A stretch of 64,000 nucleotides of DNA, taken from the NCBI GenBank assembly GCA_963848415.1, contig CAWKDN010000002.1, forward strand, positions 186,001 to 250,000. The letters run 5' to 3'. The number at the start of each line of letters is the position of its first letter. The stretch's first letter is position 1. Under the pieces are notes generated by a model that made no database searches, was not told where the DNA came from, and was given only the letters and a program-made list of their open reading frames with translations. Below are positions 8,468-17,240 of this stretch, in pieces. A program made the translations under genes and the position numbers. Source of the stretch: CAVQBC01 sp963848415 (GTDB taxonomy: Bacteria; Actinomycetota; Thermoleophilia; Solirubrobacterales; Solirubrobacteraceae).

Positions 8468-8827
8468 GCCCGGCCGAAGCACCGCCAGGGCCGCGAAGCC
8501 GACGCCGGTGACCGCGCCCAAGACCGGCACCGCGCGCTTTGCCGCGCGCGGCGAGAGGGCCAGCTCGAACAGGGGGACGGGATCGCCAAGACGCTCCTGC
8601 ACGCCGCCGAGCGGGCAGTCTCCATGGTTGGCCACCACGAGTGCCCCTTCACCGGCGAGCGCGCCGACGGCGACGTGCAGCAGTGGACCGCGGCGGCCGC
8701 TCAGCGCACACCACCAGACGTACCCGATGGCGAGCAGGAACGCCGCTGCTATGGCAGCGTGCGCGACGCGGAAGGCCAAGGCCCCGAGCGCCCGTGGGCT
8801 CCGTGGAGCTCGTCTAGGCGTGCTCAT
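8462..8827 (-). CDS. small conserved membrane protein
   Basis: The protein has about 121 residues, starting MSTPRRAPRSPRALGALAFR. A first helix (VAHAAIAAAFLLAIGYVWWC) precedes a conserved-looking stretch, CALSGRRGPLLHVAVGALAG, and then ANHGDCPLGGVQERLGDPVP with a Cys and GDP motif. A last helix lies near VPVLGAVTGVGFAALAV. The chosen ATG (8827) overlaps the stop region of the upstream Usp gene by 14 nt, indicating co-transcription. The function is unknown. Confidence 0.7.
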   Translation of the reverse strand: MSTPRRAPRSPRALGALAFRVAHAAIAAAFLLAIGYVWWCALSGRRGPLLHVAVGALAGEGALVVANHGDCPLGGVQERLGDPVPLFELALSPRAAKRAVPVLGAVTGVGFAALAVLRPGT

Positions 8828-9728
8828 GTGCGACGGACGCGAACACGGACGCGGCGCTCGTGCTCGCACCGCGGGGGACGACGATCACCGGACACGCGGC
8901 CCCGCGGATCACCTTGCCCGATACGGCGCCCAGCAGCACCGCCTGGAGCGGAGCGTAGCCGCGTGAGCCGACGACCATGAGGTCGACGCGCTCGGAGATC
9001 CCGACCAGCGCTTCGCCGGCGTTGCCCACGACGAACGTCGCCTCAGCGCCGACGCTCGCGGCGAGATGCGCCACGCGGTCCTCGAGTTCCTGCCGCGCGC
9101 TGGAGGGCACTTCTTCCAGCAGCCTGACGTACCCCGCACTCATCGCGGCCGGATACGCGTAGGAGTGGTGTCGCTCGTGGACGCGGATCACGCGCAGCGA
9201 GCCCGACGTGATCCGCGCAAGGTCTTCGGCAGCGACGAGCGCGGCGTCAGACGCCGGCGTGGCGTCCCAGCCACAGGCGATCACCCCGAACGGCTCCGGC
9301 TCGGTCCGGAACCCGTTGGGAACCACGGCGACCGGGCATGGAGCACCGTGGAGGAGGCGCTCCGCGGTGCTTCCGGGAAGGACCCGGCCGAGCCGCCCGC
9401 GATGGCTCGAGCCGAGGACGATGATGCCGGCGTCCTGTTCCTCGGCGAGCTGCTGCAGCGCACGGGCCGGCGACGAATCGGGGATCGCGCGCGTTTCGAC
9501 ACTGGGGAGGTCGCGAAGCGGATCGCTCCGGCGCGCGAGCGTCGCCTCGGCTTCCTCGCGCAAGAAGTCGTCGTAGTCACCGACGCCGTGGTAGATCGTC
9601 GGAACGTCCCACGGGTAGGCAGTTGCCAGGGTCACGGGCGCCCCGCTCGCCACGGCGAGCATGCGGCCGAAGGCGAGCGCGTCCTCGGATCGCTCAGAAC
9701 CGTCGACACCGATGATGATCCTGGTCAT
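8814..9728 (-). CDS. universal stress protein, tandem UspA domains
   Basis: The 304-residue protein has two Usp domains: about 1-145 (IIIGVDGSERSEDALAFGRM, with VLGSSHRGRLGRVLPGSTAE) and about 150-290 (GVIACGWDATPASDAAL, with VVGSRGYAPLQAVLLGAVSG). Both keep the G-x2-G-x9-G-S/A ATP motif. This tandem type is typical of actinobacterial dormancy-associated Usps. I placed the start at the ATG MTRIIIGVDGS (9728) next to the fold; an upstream in-frame start at 9758 is possible. It is the first gene of the minus-strand group running to the ZIP gene. Confidence 0.93.
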   Translation of the reverse strand: MTRIIIGVDGSERSEDALAFGRMLAVASGAPVTLATAYPWDVPTIYHGVGDYDDFLREEAEATLARRSDPLRDLPSVETRAIPDSSPARALQQLAEEQDAGIIVLGSSHRGRLGRVLPGSTAERLLHGAPCPVAVVPNGFRTEPEPFGVIACGWDATPASDAALVAAEDLARITSGSLRVIRVHERHHSYAYPAAMSAGYVRLLEEVPSSARQELEDRVAHLAASVGAEATFVVGNAGEALVGISERVDLMVVGSRGYAPLQAVLLGAVSGKVIRGAACPVIVVPRGASTSAASVFASVAHEHA

Positions 9729-9848
9729 GGTCGTACTTTCGCCGGGCTGAAATGTCACAGCAGCGACGACGTTAAGGCGGGCGCAGCGCTATGCCATCCG
9801 GTTCGATCACCGCCCTTGGATCCGTAGTCAGCCGCAGCGGCGGGGGCT

Positions 9849-9861
9849 ACGTAGTTATCCC
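9849..9861. promoter_or_regulatory. ACTACG-type motif, reverse orientation
   Basis: ACGTAGTTATCCC (reverse complement GGGATAACTACGT) lies in the divergent gap between the tandem Usp gene and the serine hydrolase. A palindromic CTACGTAG core overlaps it. A weaker relative, CCGTAGTCAGCCGC, lies at 9822-9835 in the same gap. Confidence 0.4.
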
Positions 9862-9884
9862 GCATTCGATGGCGTTTTGGACGG

Positions 9885-11528
9885 ATGTCCACGCCTGTAC
9901 CTCGGCGTAGCGTCGCCGCGGTGATGACTGCGAGCGTTTCGCCCTATCCCGAGCTGGCCGTGGCCGCAACCTCTGGCGCACGGGTGCGCTGGGTACTCGG
10001 GGCGCTGGCCACGCTGCTGCTCGCGATCGTCGTCGCCTCCCCCGCAACCGCCGCCGGCCCACCCGACCGCACCACGCTTGAGCGGATGGACAACGTCATC
10101 GAGGAGGGCATGCAGCGCTCAGGCATGCCCAGCTTCGCCGTGGCCGTCGTGTCCGGTTCCGACGTGGTGCACGCCCGCGGCTTCGGCGGGGACAAAGTCA
10201 CGCCGCGGACACCGTTCCTGCTCGGGTCGACCTCGAAGTCCTTCACGGCGCTGGCGGCGATGCAGCTCGTCGACGCGGGCCGACTCGACCTCGACGCGCC
10301 CGCCCGCCGGTACGTGCGCGAGTTCCGGCTCGCCGACCAGCGGGCGGCCGACCGCATCACGGTGCGGCAGGTGCTCCAGCAGACCACCGGCCTGCCCGCG
10401 ACGGCGGGCGGCCCCGCCGTGAGGAGCGCGGCCGATGGCACTGCTCTCGAAGCGCTCCGGGAGCTGAACGAGACACAGCTGGTCGCGCCACCCGGGACGG
10501 CGTTCGAGTACTCCAACGGCAACTACATCCTCGCTGGGCTCATCGTCGAGCGAGCCTCCGGCGAACCATACAGGCAGTACGTTCAGCGCCACATCTTCGC
10601 GCCGCTGGGCATGAGAAACAGCTTCGTCGCCCTCGACGCCGCGAAGCGAGCCGGGCTGGCGAGGGGGCACCGCTATTGGTTCGGCCTCGCTGCCGCCCAC
10701 GGGCCGACCTTCCGCTCCGGCGTGCAGTCCGCGGGCTATCTCATCTCCTCCGCGCAGGACATGGGCCGTTACCTCGCCATGTATCTCGAAGACGGCGTCA
10801 CGGCCGGCGGGAAGCGCATCGTGTCGCGTCGAGGGCTGGAGACCATGCTCGCCCCTGGACGTCCGGGGAAGATGGGTGCATGGTCAGACCACGCTGATGC
10901 CCGCTACGCGATGGGCTGGTACGTCGGCGGGCCATGGTCAGAGCCCGCGCAACTGCATCCCGGGCGCGCGCCTGATTCCAGCGCCCTGATGGCCATGTTC
11001 CCGCGCCGCGACCTGGCCGTCGTGACGCTCACCAACGCCGCCAACGAGCTCTCGGTGCCGGGCTACCCGGCCTCGGTCGACCGCGTGGAGCGCAACGCCG
11101 TCGACGCGCTCATCGGAGACCCAATTGATACCGGCACCTCGTTGCATCGCTTCTACCTGTACTTCGATCTCATCGCCCTCGCGCTGCTCGCCGCAGCCAC
11201 CTGGCCCGTCGTCCGTGCCGCACGCGCCCTCCGGAGGGGTATGCGTCCTCGCTACCGATGGCTCGCGATCGCCGGCGTAGTGATGCGCGCGGCCGCGGGC
11301 GTCCTGCTCGTGGCGCTTCCGGCGCTGGCGTTCGGGTTGCAGGCCGCGTTCCTCTGGCAACCCGATCTGTTCATCCTCATCGTGCTCGTCGGCGCCCTGC
11401 TGCTGGTGGCCGCGGGGTTGCGGCTGACCATTCTCGTGCGACGGGTCTCGAAGGGCGTGGAGGATGGGCCGGCGTCAGGCACCGTGCCGGCAGAGAACGA
11501 CCCGACTCCGGTGTTGGTCGCTCGGTGA
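9885..11528 (+). CDS. beta-lactamase-fold serine hydrolase with C-terminal membrane helices
   Basis: The 547-residue protein has an N-terminal signal or anchor helix (about 34-55, VLGALATLLLAIVVASPATA). A class C beta-lactamase/penicillin-binding-type domain follows (about 65-405). Catalytic motifs are GSTSKSFTA (SxxK), FEYSNGNYILAG (YxN) and QLHPGRAPDSS (HxG). Three or four helices occupy about 420-525. Such proteins are usually extracellular esterases or peptidases; the substrate is unknown. An ATG at 9924 is an alternative start. It lies divergent from the tandem Usp gene. Confidence 0.9.
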   Translation: MSTPVPRRSVAAVMTASVSPYPELAVAATSGARVRWVLGALATLLLAIVVASPATAAGPPDRTTLERMDNVIEEGMQRSGMPSFAVAVVSGSDVVHARGFGGDKVTPRTPFLLGSTSKSFTALAAMQLVDAGRLDLDAPARRYVREFRLADQRAADRITVRQVLQQTTGLPATAGGPAVRSAADGTALEALRELNETQLVAPPGTAFEYSNGNYILAGLIVERASGEPYRQYVQRHIFAPLGMRNSFVALDAAKRAGLARGHRYWFGLAAAHGPTFRSGVQSAGYLISSAQDMGRYLAMYLEDGVTAGGKRIVSRRGLETMLAPGRPGKMGAWSDHADARYAMGWYVGGPWSEPAQLHPGRAPDSSALMAMFPRRDLAVVTLTNAANELSVPGYPASVDRVERNAVDALIGDPIDTGTSLHRFYLYFDLIALALLAAATWPVVRAARALRRGMRPRYRWLAIAGVVMRAAAGVLLVALPALAFGLQAAFLWQPDLFILIVLVGALLLVAAGLRLTILVRRVSKGVEDGPASGTVPAENDPTPVLVAR

Positions 11529-11715
11529 GCGCGCCGCATCCCCAAGGAGCGCCCGTGGCGGATGGCGTCGAGTGCGCGACGGGCGACGCTGGTCCTTCAG
11601 CACTTTTCGCGGCCACGAGATGACGGCCCGGACCGAAGTTCCGCGGCCGACGCCTCGCGAGGTGCCGGCCGATCAGAGGCAGCCCGCGCGGTAGCGCGGC
11701 GACGCAGCGACGCGC

Positions 11716-12016
11716 GGTCCGAAGTTCGGCCTGGCTGTGGCCTTCCTCGAGCCTGGGCGATCACTCGTCCTCCGCGGCGGGATTCCGATGGGGAACATCG
11801 CGCCCCCATTCGACTTCACGTGGGCGTTCACGCTCCGAGACGAGCCGGGAGGATCGCGGCTGCTCGTGCGGGAGCGTTACGCGTACGTGCGACGGTGGGC
11901 TCCCCTCATCGTCGAGCCCGCCGAGGCGGTTGATGAGCTAGAAGATGCTCCGCGGAATCAGGGACCGGGCCGAACGCAGCGAGCCGACCCCCGCTCCGGC
12001 GTCCCAGCCGCCTTGA
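11716..12016 (+). pseudogene. SRPBCC/polyketide-cyclase-like fragment
   Basis: The C-terminal half of an SRPBCC-like protein is readable as GLAVAFLEPGRSLVLRGGIP, then PPFDFTWAFTLRDEPGGSRL and LVRERYAYVRRWAPLIVEPA. It then continues in another frame as KMLRGIRDRAERSEPTPAP before TGA at 12014-12016. The shift is near 11930. No N-terminal half with the usual start of the fold is recognisable upstream. It is a remnant ending just before the histidine kinase gene. Confidence 0.6.
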
Positions 12017-12040
12017 TCGCCTCGCGGTTAAGCTGGATCC

Positions 12041-13750
12041 GTGGCTTCACGGGCGACCGGCAACCGCTCCGGCGCAGACCTACGCGAATCCGACCAGCTC
12101 GAAGGACTGCTGGAGATCGGACGTGGCCTGGTCTCGCACCTGGACCTCGAGTCGACGCTCTCGAGCTTGCTCGAGGTGGCACGAGAGCTGACGGGTGCAC
12201 GGTTTGCTGCGGTAGGCACCCTCGATGGCGATCGCCGCGAGCTCGAGCACTTCCTCACCTCTGCCGGTGACCGGCGAGGGCGGGAGGCGATCGACGAGCT
12301 CGCCAGGAGTCGCGGCTTGCTCGAGCTGCTCGTCGGGCACCCGACGCCGCTGCGGCTCGACGACATCGGCGACCATGCCGCGGCGGCCGGTTTCCTGGCC
12401 GTCCACCCGGAGATGACGCCGTTCCTAGGCGTGCCGATCATCATCCGCGGAGAGGCGTTGGGCACCTTCTACTTGACCGAGAGCCCGGCCGGCACGTTCA
12501 ACGAGAAGGACGAGCGGTCGGTGATCGCGCTGGCCGGCTGGGCGGCCGTCGCGATCGAGAACGCCCGGCTCTACGACGCGGCCGAGCGCCACCGTAAGGA
12601 CCTCGGCCAGGCAGTGCGAGGTCTTGAGGCGACGGTCGCCATCGCCCGGGCGATCGGTGTCGAGACCCAGCTCGACCGGGTGCTCGAGATGATCGTCGAG
12701 CGAGCGCGGGCGCTGATCGAGGCGCGCGCGATGGTCATCCTCCTGGCCGAGGGCGATGACCTGGTGCTCGCGGCCCGTGCGGGTGAGGTTGACGAAGCGT
12801 GCCTGGGACGGCGGGTGCCCCTCGCGGGCTCCGTCTTCGAACGGGTGTTGCGACGGGAGGCTCTCGAGCAGGTCCTGGACCCCTTCGAAGGGGCGGTTCC
12901 GGAGCTCGCCGAGCTGTGCAAGTCCAGCGCGCTGGTGGTGCCGCTGCGTTATCGCGGTCGCGATGTCGGCTTGATGGTGGCGGTCGCCGCTCCGGAGCAG
13001 TCGGGAGGCTTCCGCGCCGAGCACGCCGGGCTCCTGGACTCCGTGGCGGTGAGCGCCTCCATCGCGGTATGGACGGCGCGGACCGCCGAGGACGGCCGCG
13101 CGCGCCGCGGACTACAGGCCGCCGAGGCCGAACGAACCCGATGGGCGCGCGAGCTGCACGACGGGACGCTCCAGGGCCTTGGCGCGCTGCAGATCTCGCT
13201 CGCCGCTGCGCGCAGCACCGTGGACCCGTCGTTGCGTGACCAGGTCCTCGCCCAGGCGGAAGACCAGGCCACCGAGGAGATCTCGCAGCTGAGGGCGCTG
13301 ATCACCGACCTGCGGCCGGTGGCGCTCGACGAGCTCGGGATCGCGGCGGCGCTCGAGGCCCTCGTGGACCGGTCGCGGCGAGCGTCGGGCATACAGATCG
13401 AGATCTCCACCGACTTCGGTTTCGAGGCCGGGCGTACGGCGTCGCGGCACGTCCCGGAGCTCGAGACCGCGATCTATCGCATCATCCAGGAAGCCCTCGG
13501 CAACGCCGTCAAGCACGCGGGCGCCACCCGGATCGACGTGTCGGTGCGCGATCTCGACGATCGCGTCGAGCTGATCGTCACCGACGACGGCAGGGGCTTC
13601 GACGTTCAGTCCTCCCGCACCGGCTTCGGCTTGACCGGCATGCGGGAGCGGGTTGAGCTCGAGCGCGGCACCCTGCGAGTCATCTCGAGGCCTGGTGAGG
13701 GCACGCGGGTCGAGGTCATGCTTCCAGCGCGGCGGAGACCGATGGCTTAG
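12041..13750 (+). CDS. GAF-GAF sensor histidine kinase, DevS/DosS-like
   Basis: The 569-residue soluble kinase has GAF-A (about 32-180), GAF-B (about 205-345), a HisKA_3 dimerisation helix and a HATPase domain (about 470-562). Phosphoacceptor His373 lies in WARELHDGTLQGLGALQ. The N box is EALGNAVKHA (484-493) and glycine boxes are DDGRGFD and GFGLTGMRER. GAF-A contains AVHPEMTPFLGVPI. The equivalent HPxM-x2-FLGVP segment of mycobacterial DevS/DosT carries, to my recollection, the heme-binding histidine, so His122 is a candidate heme ligand. This would make the protein an O2/NO/CO or redox sensor. It starts at GTG. The likely partner is the NarL-type regulator at 5317, an inference from family and linkage. 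Confidence 0.93.
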   Translation: MASRATGNRSGADLRESDQLEGLLEIGRGLVSHLDLESTLSSLLEVARELTGARFAAVGTLDGDRRELEHFLTSAGDRRGREAIDELARSRGLLELLVGHPTPLRLDDIGDHAAAAGFLAVHPEMTPFLGVPIIIRGEALGTFYLTESPAGTFNEKDERSVIALAGWAAVAIENARLYDAAERHRKDLGQAVRGLEATVAIARAIGVETQLDRVLEMIVERARALIEARAMVILLAEGDDLVLAARAGEVDEACLGRRVPLAGSVFERVLRREALEQVLDPFEGAVPELAELCKSSALVVPLRYRGRDVGLMVAVAAPEQSGGFRAEHAGLLDSVAVSASIAVWTARTAEDGRARRGLQAAEAERTRWARELHDGTLQGLGALQISLAAARSTVDPSLRDQVLAQAEDQATEEISQLRALITDLRPVALDELGIAAALEALVDRSRRASGIQIEISTDFGFEAGRTASRHVPELETAIYRIIQEALGNAVKHAGATRIDVSVRDLDDRVELIVTDDGRGFDVQSSRTGFGLTGMRERVELERGTLRVISRPGEGTRVEVMLPARRRPMA

Positions 13751-13755
13751 GGCGT

Positions 13756-14367
13756 TCAGCGCAGGACGGGGTGCCGCTGCACGAAGGGCAGCCGCTCCCA
13801 CCGCCGGCCGAGGCCGAAGTAGCGCCCGGCTCCCACGTAAGCGATGCCGGCGAGGACGATCGCGTACACGAGGTGGTCGTCCAAGAAGGGGTTGTTCTCG
13901 GGCCACACCGCCGCGGCGGTGTAGAACAGGAGCATCCAGACGATGCCCGCGAAAGCGGCCAGCCGGGTCGCGATGCCGAGGATGAGCGCGACACCGATTA
14001 CCGCCATCGAGAGCATGTAGATCCAGTCGACCCACGCCTGGCCGGCGAGATTGGCGTAGAGGTCGTCGAAGAACCAGCGGGTGTTCAAGCCCTGGGAGAG
14101 GAAACCCTCTGTCGGTGAGCCGCCGTTGATCCAAGCCGCGTCGCCGAAGCGGTCGACGACGCCGGTCTCGCCGTCGCGGCCCGTGGCGAAACCGAGTGCG
14201 AGCAACTTGTCGAAGAACGCCCACAGGAAGATCCAGCCCAGTGCGAGGCGCAGTGCCCCCCAGAAACGGGCGCCAATTGGCTCGCGCTCCGCGCGCTCGG
14301 GAGCCGCGGCGTCGACGGGCGACGGCGACGGGTGAACGGGTGACCTGGTGGGGGCGACGGTGGCCAT
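13756..14367 (-). CDS. DoxX/DoxD-like membrane protein
   Basis: The 203-residue protein has four or five helices: ARFWGALRLALGWIFLWAFF, YMLSMAVIGVALILGIATR, AGIVWMLLFYTAAA and LVYAIVLAGIAYVGA. The LGWIFLWAFFDKLLALGF segment and the long extracytoplasmic loop (ending near NLAGQAWVDWIY) are typical of DoxX relatives and of the DoxD subunit of thiosulfate:quinone oxidoreductase. Such proteins act in membrane redox or thiol chemistry; the exact reaction is not established here. The chosen ATG (14367) follows GAGGAAGTAGGAGCC. It is convergent with the kinase gene and divergent from an FAD oxidoreductase, a possible quinone-linked partner. Confidence 0.85.
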   Translation of the reverse strand: MATVAPTRSPVHPSPSPVDAAAPERAEREPIGARFWGALRLALGWIFLWAFFDKLLALGFATGRDGETGVVDRFGDAAWINGGSPTEGFLSQGLNTRWFFDDLYANLAGQAWVDWIYMLSMAVIGVALILGIATRLAAFAGIVWMLLFYTAAAVWPENNPFLDDHLVYAIVLAGIAYVGAGRYFGLGRRWERLPFVQRHPVLR

Positions 14368-14492
14368 GGCTCCTACTTCCTCGGGAGCTCCGACGCTACG
14401 CCCCGCGCGCGGCCCTGCCATCGGGGACCGTCCGCGCCGCTCTACGGGAGATCCGCAGCTCGCGTCCGTGCTTGACCACCGGACTTGCCGTC

Positions 14493-14506
14493 ACCGTAGT
14501 CCGCCC
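14493..14506. promoter_or_regulatory. ACTACG-type motif, reverse orientation
   Basis: ACCGTAGTCCGCCC (reverse complement GGGCGGACTACGGT) lies in the divergent gap between the DoxX-like and FAD oxidoreductase genes, about 60 bp before the latter. It is a weaker member of the recurring motif. Confidence 0.3.
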
Positions 14507-14565
14507 GCGTCGCCCCCCGGCTTCCCACGGATGCCCGAGGGTCGCGGCCCGCCTATCGTGGCCTC

Positions 14566-15819
14566 ATGCCCACGTCCCCCGCACGAAACCCGTTGCGCGT
14601 GCTCATCGCCGGCGGCGGCGTCGCCGCGCTCGAGGCTCTCATCGCGCTGCGCGACCTCGCGGGCGATCGGGTCGCCGTCACGTTGCTGGCGCCGGAGGAA
14701 TCGTTCACCTACCGGCCACTGGCGACGGCACGCCCGTTCTCGCTCGGACACCCCACCCAGCATCGACTCGCGACGATCGCCCGCGACTTCGGCGCGGAGC
14801 TCGTCCAGGACCGTGTGGTGGAGGTGGACACCGAGCGCCGGCTCGTACGGGCGGAGAGTGGAGCGGAGCACGCCTACGACGCGCTCGTGATCGCCGTCGG
14901 CGCGCGGACGGTGCCGGTGCCTCACGCCATCACCTTCGGCGAGGACCCCACCGACGAGATGCTGCACGGCCTGGTCGCCGACCTCGAGGAGGGCTACGTC
15001 CGCGGCATCGCCTTCGTGGCGCCATCGGGCACGAGCTGGAGCCTGCCGCTCTACGAGCTCGCCCTCCTCACCGCCGGCGCCGCCTACGACGCGGGTATGG
15101 AGCGCACGCAGATCACGATCGTGACCCCGGAGCCGCGGCCGCTCGCCCTCTTCGGACCAGCGGCAAGCGACGAGGTCGCCGCCCTGCTCGACGCGAACGG
15201 CATCGCCTTCGTGGGATCGACGCAGGCGGAGGTCCGCCAGAACGACGTCGTGCTCGGAGCCGGACGCGACCCGCTCCCCGTCGCGAGCGCAGTCGCCCTC
15301 CCGCGGCTCGCGGGACCTGCGCTGCCAGGGCTGCCTGCGGACGCGGAAGGGTTCATCCGCACCGACACCCACGGCCGCGTCGCGGGTCTCGACGGCGTCT
15401 GGGCGGCCGGTGACGGCACGAGCTTCCCGATCAAGCAGGGCGGCCTGGCCACGCAGCAGGCCGACGCGGTCGCCCACGACGTGGCCGCTCGCGCCGGCGC
15501 TCCGGTGACGCCCGCGCCGTTTCGCCCCGTCCTGCGCGGCGTTCTTCTCACCGGGGACCGGAAGCGCTACCTGCGCCACGCGGTGGCCGGTGGCGACGGG
15601 CCCGGCGAGGTGGCCGAGCACGCGCTCTGGTGGCCACCGAACAAGGTGGCCGGCCGTTACCTGGCGCCCTACCTGTTCAAGCGCGAGGAGCACGAGCTGC
15701 TCGGCGTACCCGACGAGCCTCACGTGGCGATCGAGCTGCCGCTCGCGTCGCCCGTCGCACACACCGCGGGCGAGCCCGGCATCGAGGTGCTGGGGGCGGG
15801 ACGCCCCGTAGGAGCCTAA
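14566..15819 (+). CDS. FAD-dependent pyridine-nucleotide/sulfide:quinone-type oxidoreductase
   Basis: The 417-residue flavoprotein has an N-terminal FAD dinucleotide fold, VLIAGGGVAALEALIAL. The central ATG-like strand is YDALVIAVGARTVPVP, and the second FAD contact is GLDGVWAAGDGTSFPIKQGG followed by LATQQADAV. This resembles NDH-2/SQR-type enzymes that pass electrons to quinone. The conserved cysteine pair expected of true sulfide:quinone oxidoreductase is not evident, so the substrate is open. It is a close relative of the 19493-20902 gene, sharing the tail motif HALWWPPNKVAGRYLAPYL. It is followed by an MgtE-like gene on the same strand. Confidence 0.9.
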   Translation: MPTSPARNPLRVLIAGGGVAALEALIALRDLAGDRVAVTLLAPEESFTYRPLATARPFSLGHPTQHRLATIARDFGAELVQDRVVEVDTERRLVRAESGAEHAYDALVIAVGARTVPVPHAITFGEDPTDEMLHGLVADLEEGYVRGIAFVAPSGTSWSLPLYELALLTAGAAYDAGMERTQITIVTPEPRPLALFGPAASDEVAALLDANGIAFVGSTQAEVRQNDVVLGAGRDPLPVASAVALPRLAGPALPGLPADAEGFIRTDTHGRVAGLDGVWAAGDGTSFPIKQGGLATQQADAVAHDVAARAGAPVTPAPFRPVLRGVLLTGDRKRYLRHAVAGGDGPGEVAEHALWWPPNKVAGRYLAPYLFKREEHELLGVPDEPHVAIELPLASPVAHTAGEPGIEVLGAGRPVGA

Positions 15820-15837
15820 GCGTCGCCCTGCCCGGCG

Positions 15838-16803
15838 ATGTCCGATAGGCACGAGCCCGGCGTCGCTCGCGAGCATGCGACGACGAGTGTCCCCACCGCT
15901 CGGGCGGAGCAGACGGTGAGGGAGACGCGTGAGGAGCTCACCGGCGGCAGCTTCGACTACGCGGGTGTGGTCGCCGTGCTCGACGGCGACACCCTCGTCG
16001 GTCTTCTGTCGCTCGAGCGCCTGCTGGCCGCCGAGCCGGGAGAAGGCGTCGCGGACCTGATGGACTCCACGCCGCTGGTGGTCGGGCCCGAAGCCGACCA
16101 GGAAGCGGTCGCCTGGGAGATGGTGAGACGGGGCGAGTCGAGCGCGGCGGTCGTCGACTCGGCCGCAGGGTTCGTCGGCGTGGTCCCCCCGCACCGGATG
16201 CTGGGTGTCCTGCTCGCCGAGCACGACGAGGATCTCGCTCGTCTCGGCGGCTATCTGGCCAAGACCGAACGCGCGCGCAGCGCGGCGGAGGAGACCATCC
16301 CCCGACGCCTGTGGCACCGGCTGCCATGGCTGTTCGTCGGCCTCGCAGGGGCGATGGCGGCGGCGATCATCGTCGGACGATTCGAGGAAGAGCTCGACAA
16401 GAAGGTCCTGCTCGCCTTCTTCCTGCCGGCGGTGGTCTACATGGCGGACGCAGTCGGAACCCAGACCGAGACGGTGCTCATCCGCGGACTGTCGGTCGGT
16501 GTCGAATTACGCGACGTGGTGCTGCGCGAGCTCGCCACGGGACTCGTCGTCGGCGCCCTGATGGCGGCGGCCTTCTTCCCGTTCGCCCTCCTCGTCTGGG
16601 GAGACGGGCAGGTCGCCGTGGCCGTCGGACTCTCACTCGCCGCCAGTTGCTCGATCGCCACGCTGGTGGCCATGATCTTCCCGTGGGTGTTCTGGCGCCT
16701 GGGTGCCGATCCGGCGTTCGGATCCGGGCCGCTCGCGACGGTCATGCAGGATCTGCTGTCAATCACCGTCTACTTGCTGATCGCGACGGAGATCGTTGCC
16801 TGA
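15838..16803 (+). CDS. MgtE-family magnesium transporter, short N-terminal domain
   Basis: The 321-residue protein, against about 450 for classic MgtE, has a CBS-like region (about 40-125, VVAVLDGDTLVGLLSLERLL and AAVVDSAAGFVGVVPPHRML). A five-helix MgtE pore follows (about 160-320). The pore motif VGTQTETVLIRGL and the DPAFGSGPLATVMQDLLSI segment, with the Mg-site Asp, are recognisable. The helical N domain of MgtE is missing, so Mg2+ gating may differ. It probably imports Mg2+ or a related ion. It lies 18 nt after the FAD oxidoreductase, likely in one operon. Confidence 0.88.
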   Translation: MSDRHEPGVAREHATTSVPTARAEQTVRETREELTGGSFDYAGVVAVLDGDTLVGLLSLERLLAAEPGEGVADLMDSTPLVVGPEADQEAVAWEMVRRGESSAAVVDSAAGFVGVVPPHRMLGVLLAEHDEDLARLGGYLAKTERARSAAEETIPRRLWHRLPWLFVGLAGAMAAAIIVGRFEEELDKKVLLAFFLPAVVYMADAVGTQTETVLIRGLSVGVELRDVVLRELATGLVVGALMAAAFFPFALLVWGDGQVAVAVGLSLAASCSIATLVAMIFPWVFWRLGADPAFGSGPLATVMQDLLSITVYLLIATEIVA

Positions 16804-16811
16804 TCTGGCGA

Positions 16812-17198
16812 TCACGGCGCAGCGATCGCGGCGGCGATGTCAAGCGTTGAGATGACGCCGACCGGACGTTCGCCTTCGATTACGATCGCGTGCGAGGACG
16901 CGTGCTCGACAAGTCGCCGCGACACGAGCGCGAGGTCGTCACCGGCATCGACGGTGAGGGCCTCGGTTCGCGTCGCCTGGCCGGCGTTCGCGGGTGCGAA
17001 CTCGTTGAGCGCGGCGCGGATCAGATCCTGATCGGTCAGGAAACCCGAGACGAGGCGATCGTCGAGGATGCCGTCGACGACGACGGCGTGGACCTTGTGT
17101 GAGGCCATCAGCTCGGCCACCTGGACGAGCGGGGTGTCGGGTCGGCAGGTGAGGATCGGCGCGTGCATGACGTCACGGGCGAGGATCGAGCTCAGCAC
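16812..17198 (-). CDS. CBS-pair domain protein
   Basis: The 128-residue protein is formed by two CBS motifs: ARDVMHAPILTCRPDTPLVQ with SGFLTDQDLIRAAL, then TVDAGDDLALVSRRLVEHAS with IVIEGERPVGVISTLDIAAA. It starts at GTG. Stand-alone CBS pairs bind adenine nucleotides, and similar proteins (for example Hrp1) belong to actinobacterial hypoxia regulons. It sits downstream of the tandem Usp gene on the same strand and convergent with the MgtE-like gene. Confidence 0.92.
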   Translation of the reverse strand: MLSSILARDVMHAPILTCRPDTPLVQVAELMASHKVHAVVVDGILDDRLVSGFLTDQDLIRAALNEFAPANAGQATRTEALTVDAGDDLALVSRRLVEHASSHAIVIEGERPVGVISTLDIAAAIAAP

Positions 17199-17240
17199 GG
17201 TGGGAGACCTTGCAGCATCGCGGTCCTCCTTCGAGTGTCC

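Noticed and set aside
9800..9815. GGTTCGATCACC as a tRNA T-arm
   Set aside because: No acceptor, D or anticodon arms could be folded around it.
13112..16327. Long minus-strand frames opposite the kinase and FAD genes
   Set aside because: They are low-complexity Arg/Ala-rich products of high-GC codon bias with no family motifs, lying antisense to well-supported genes.
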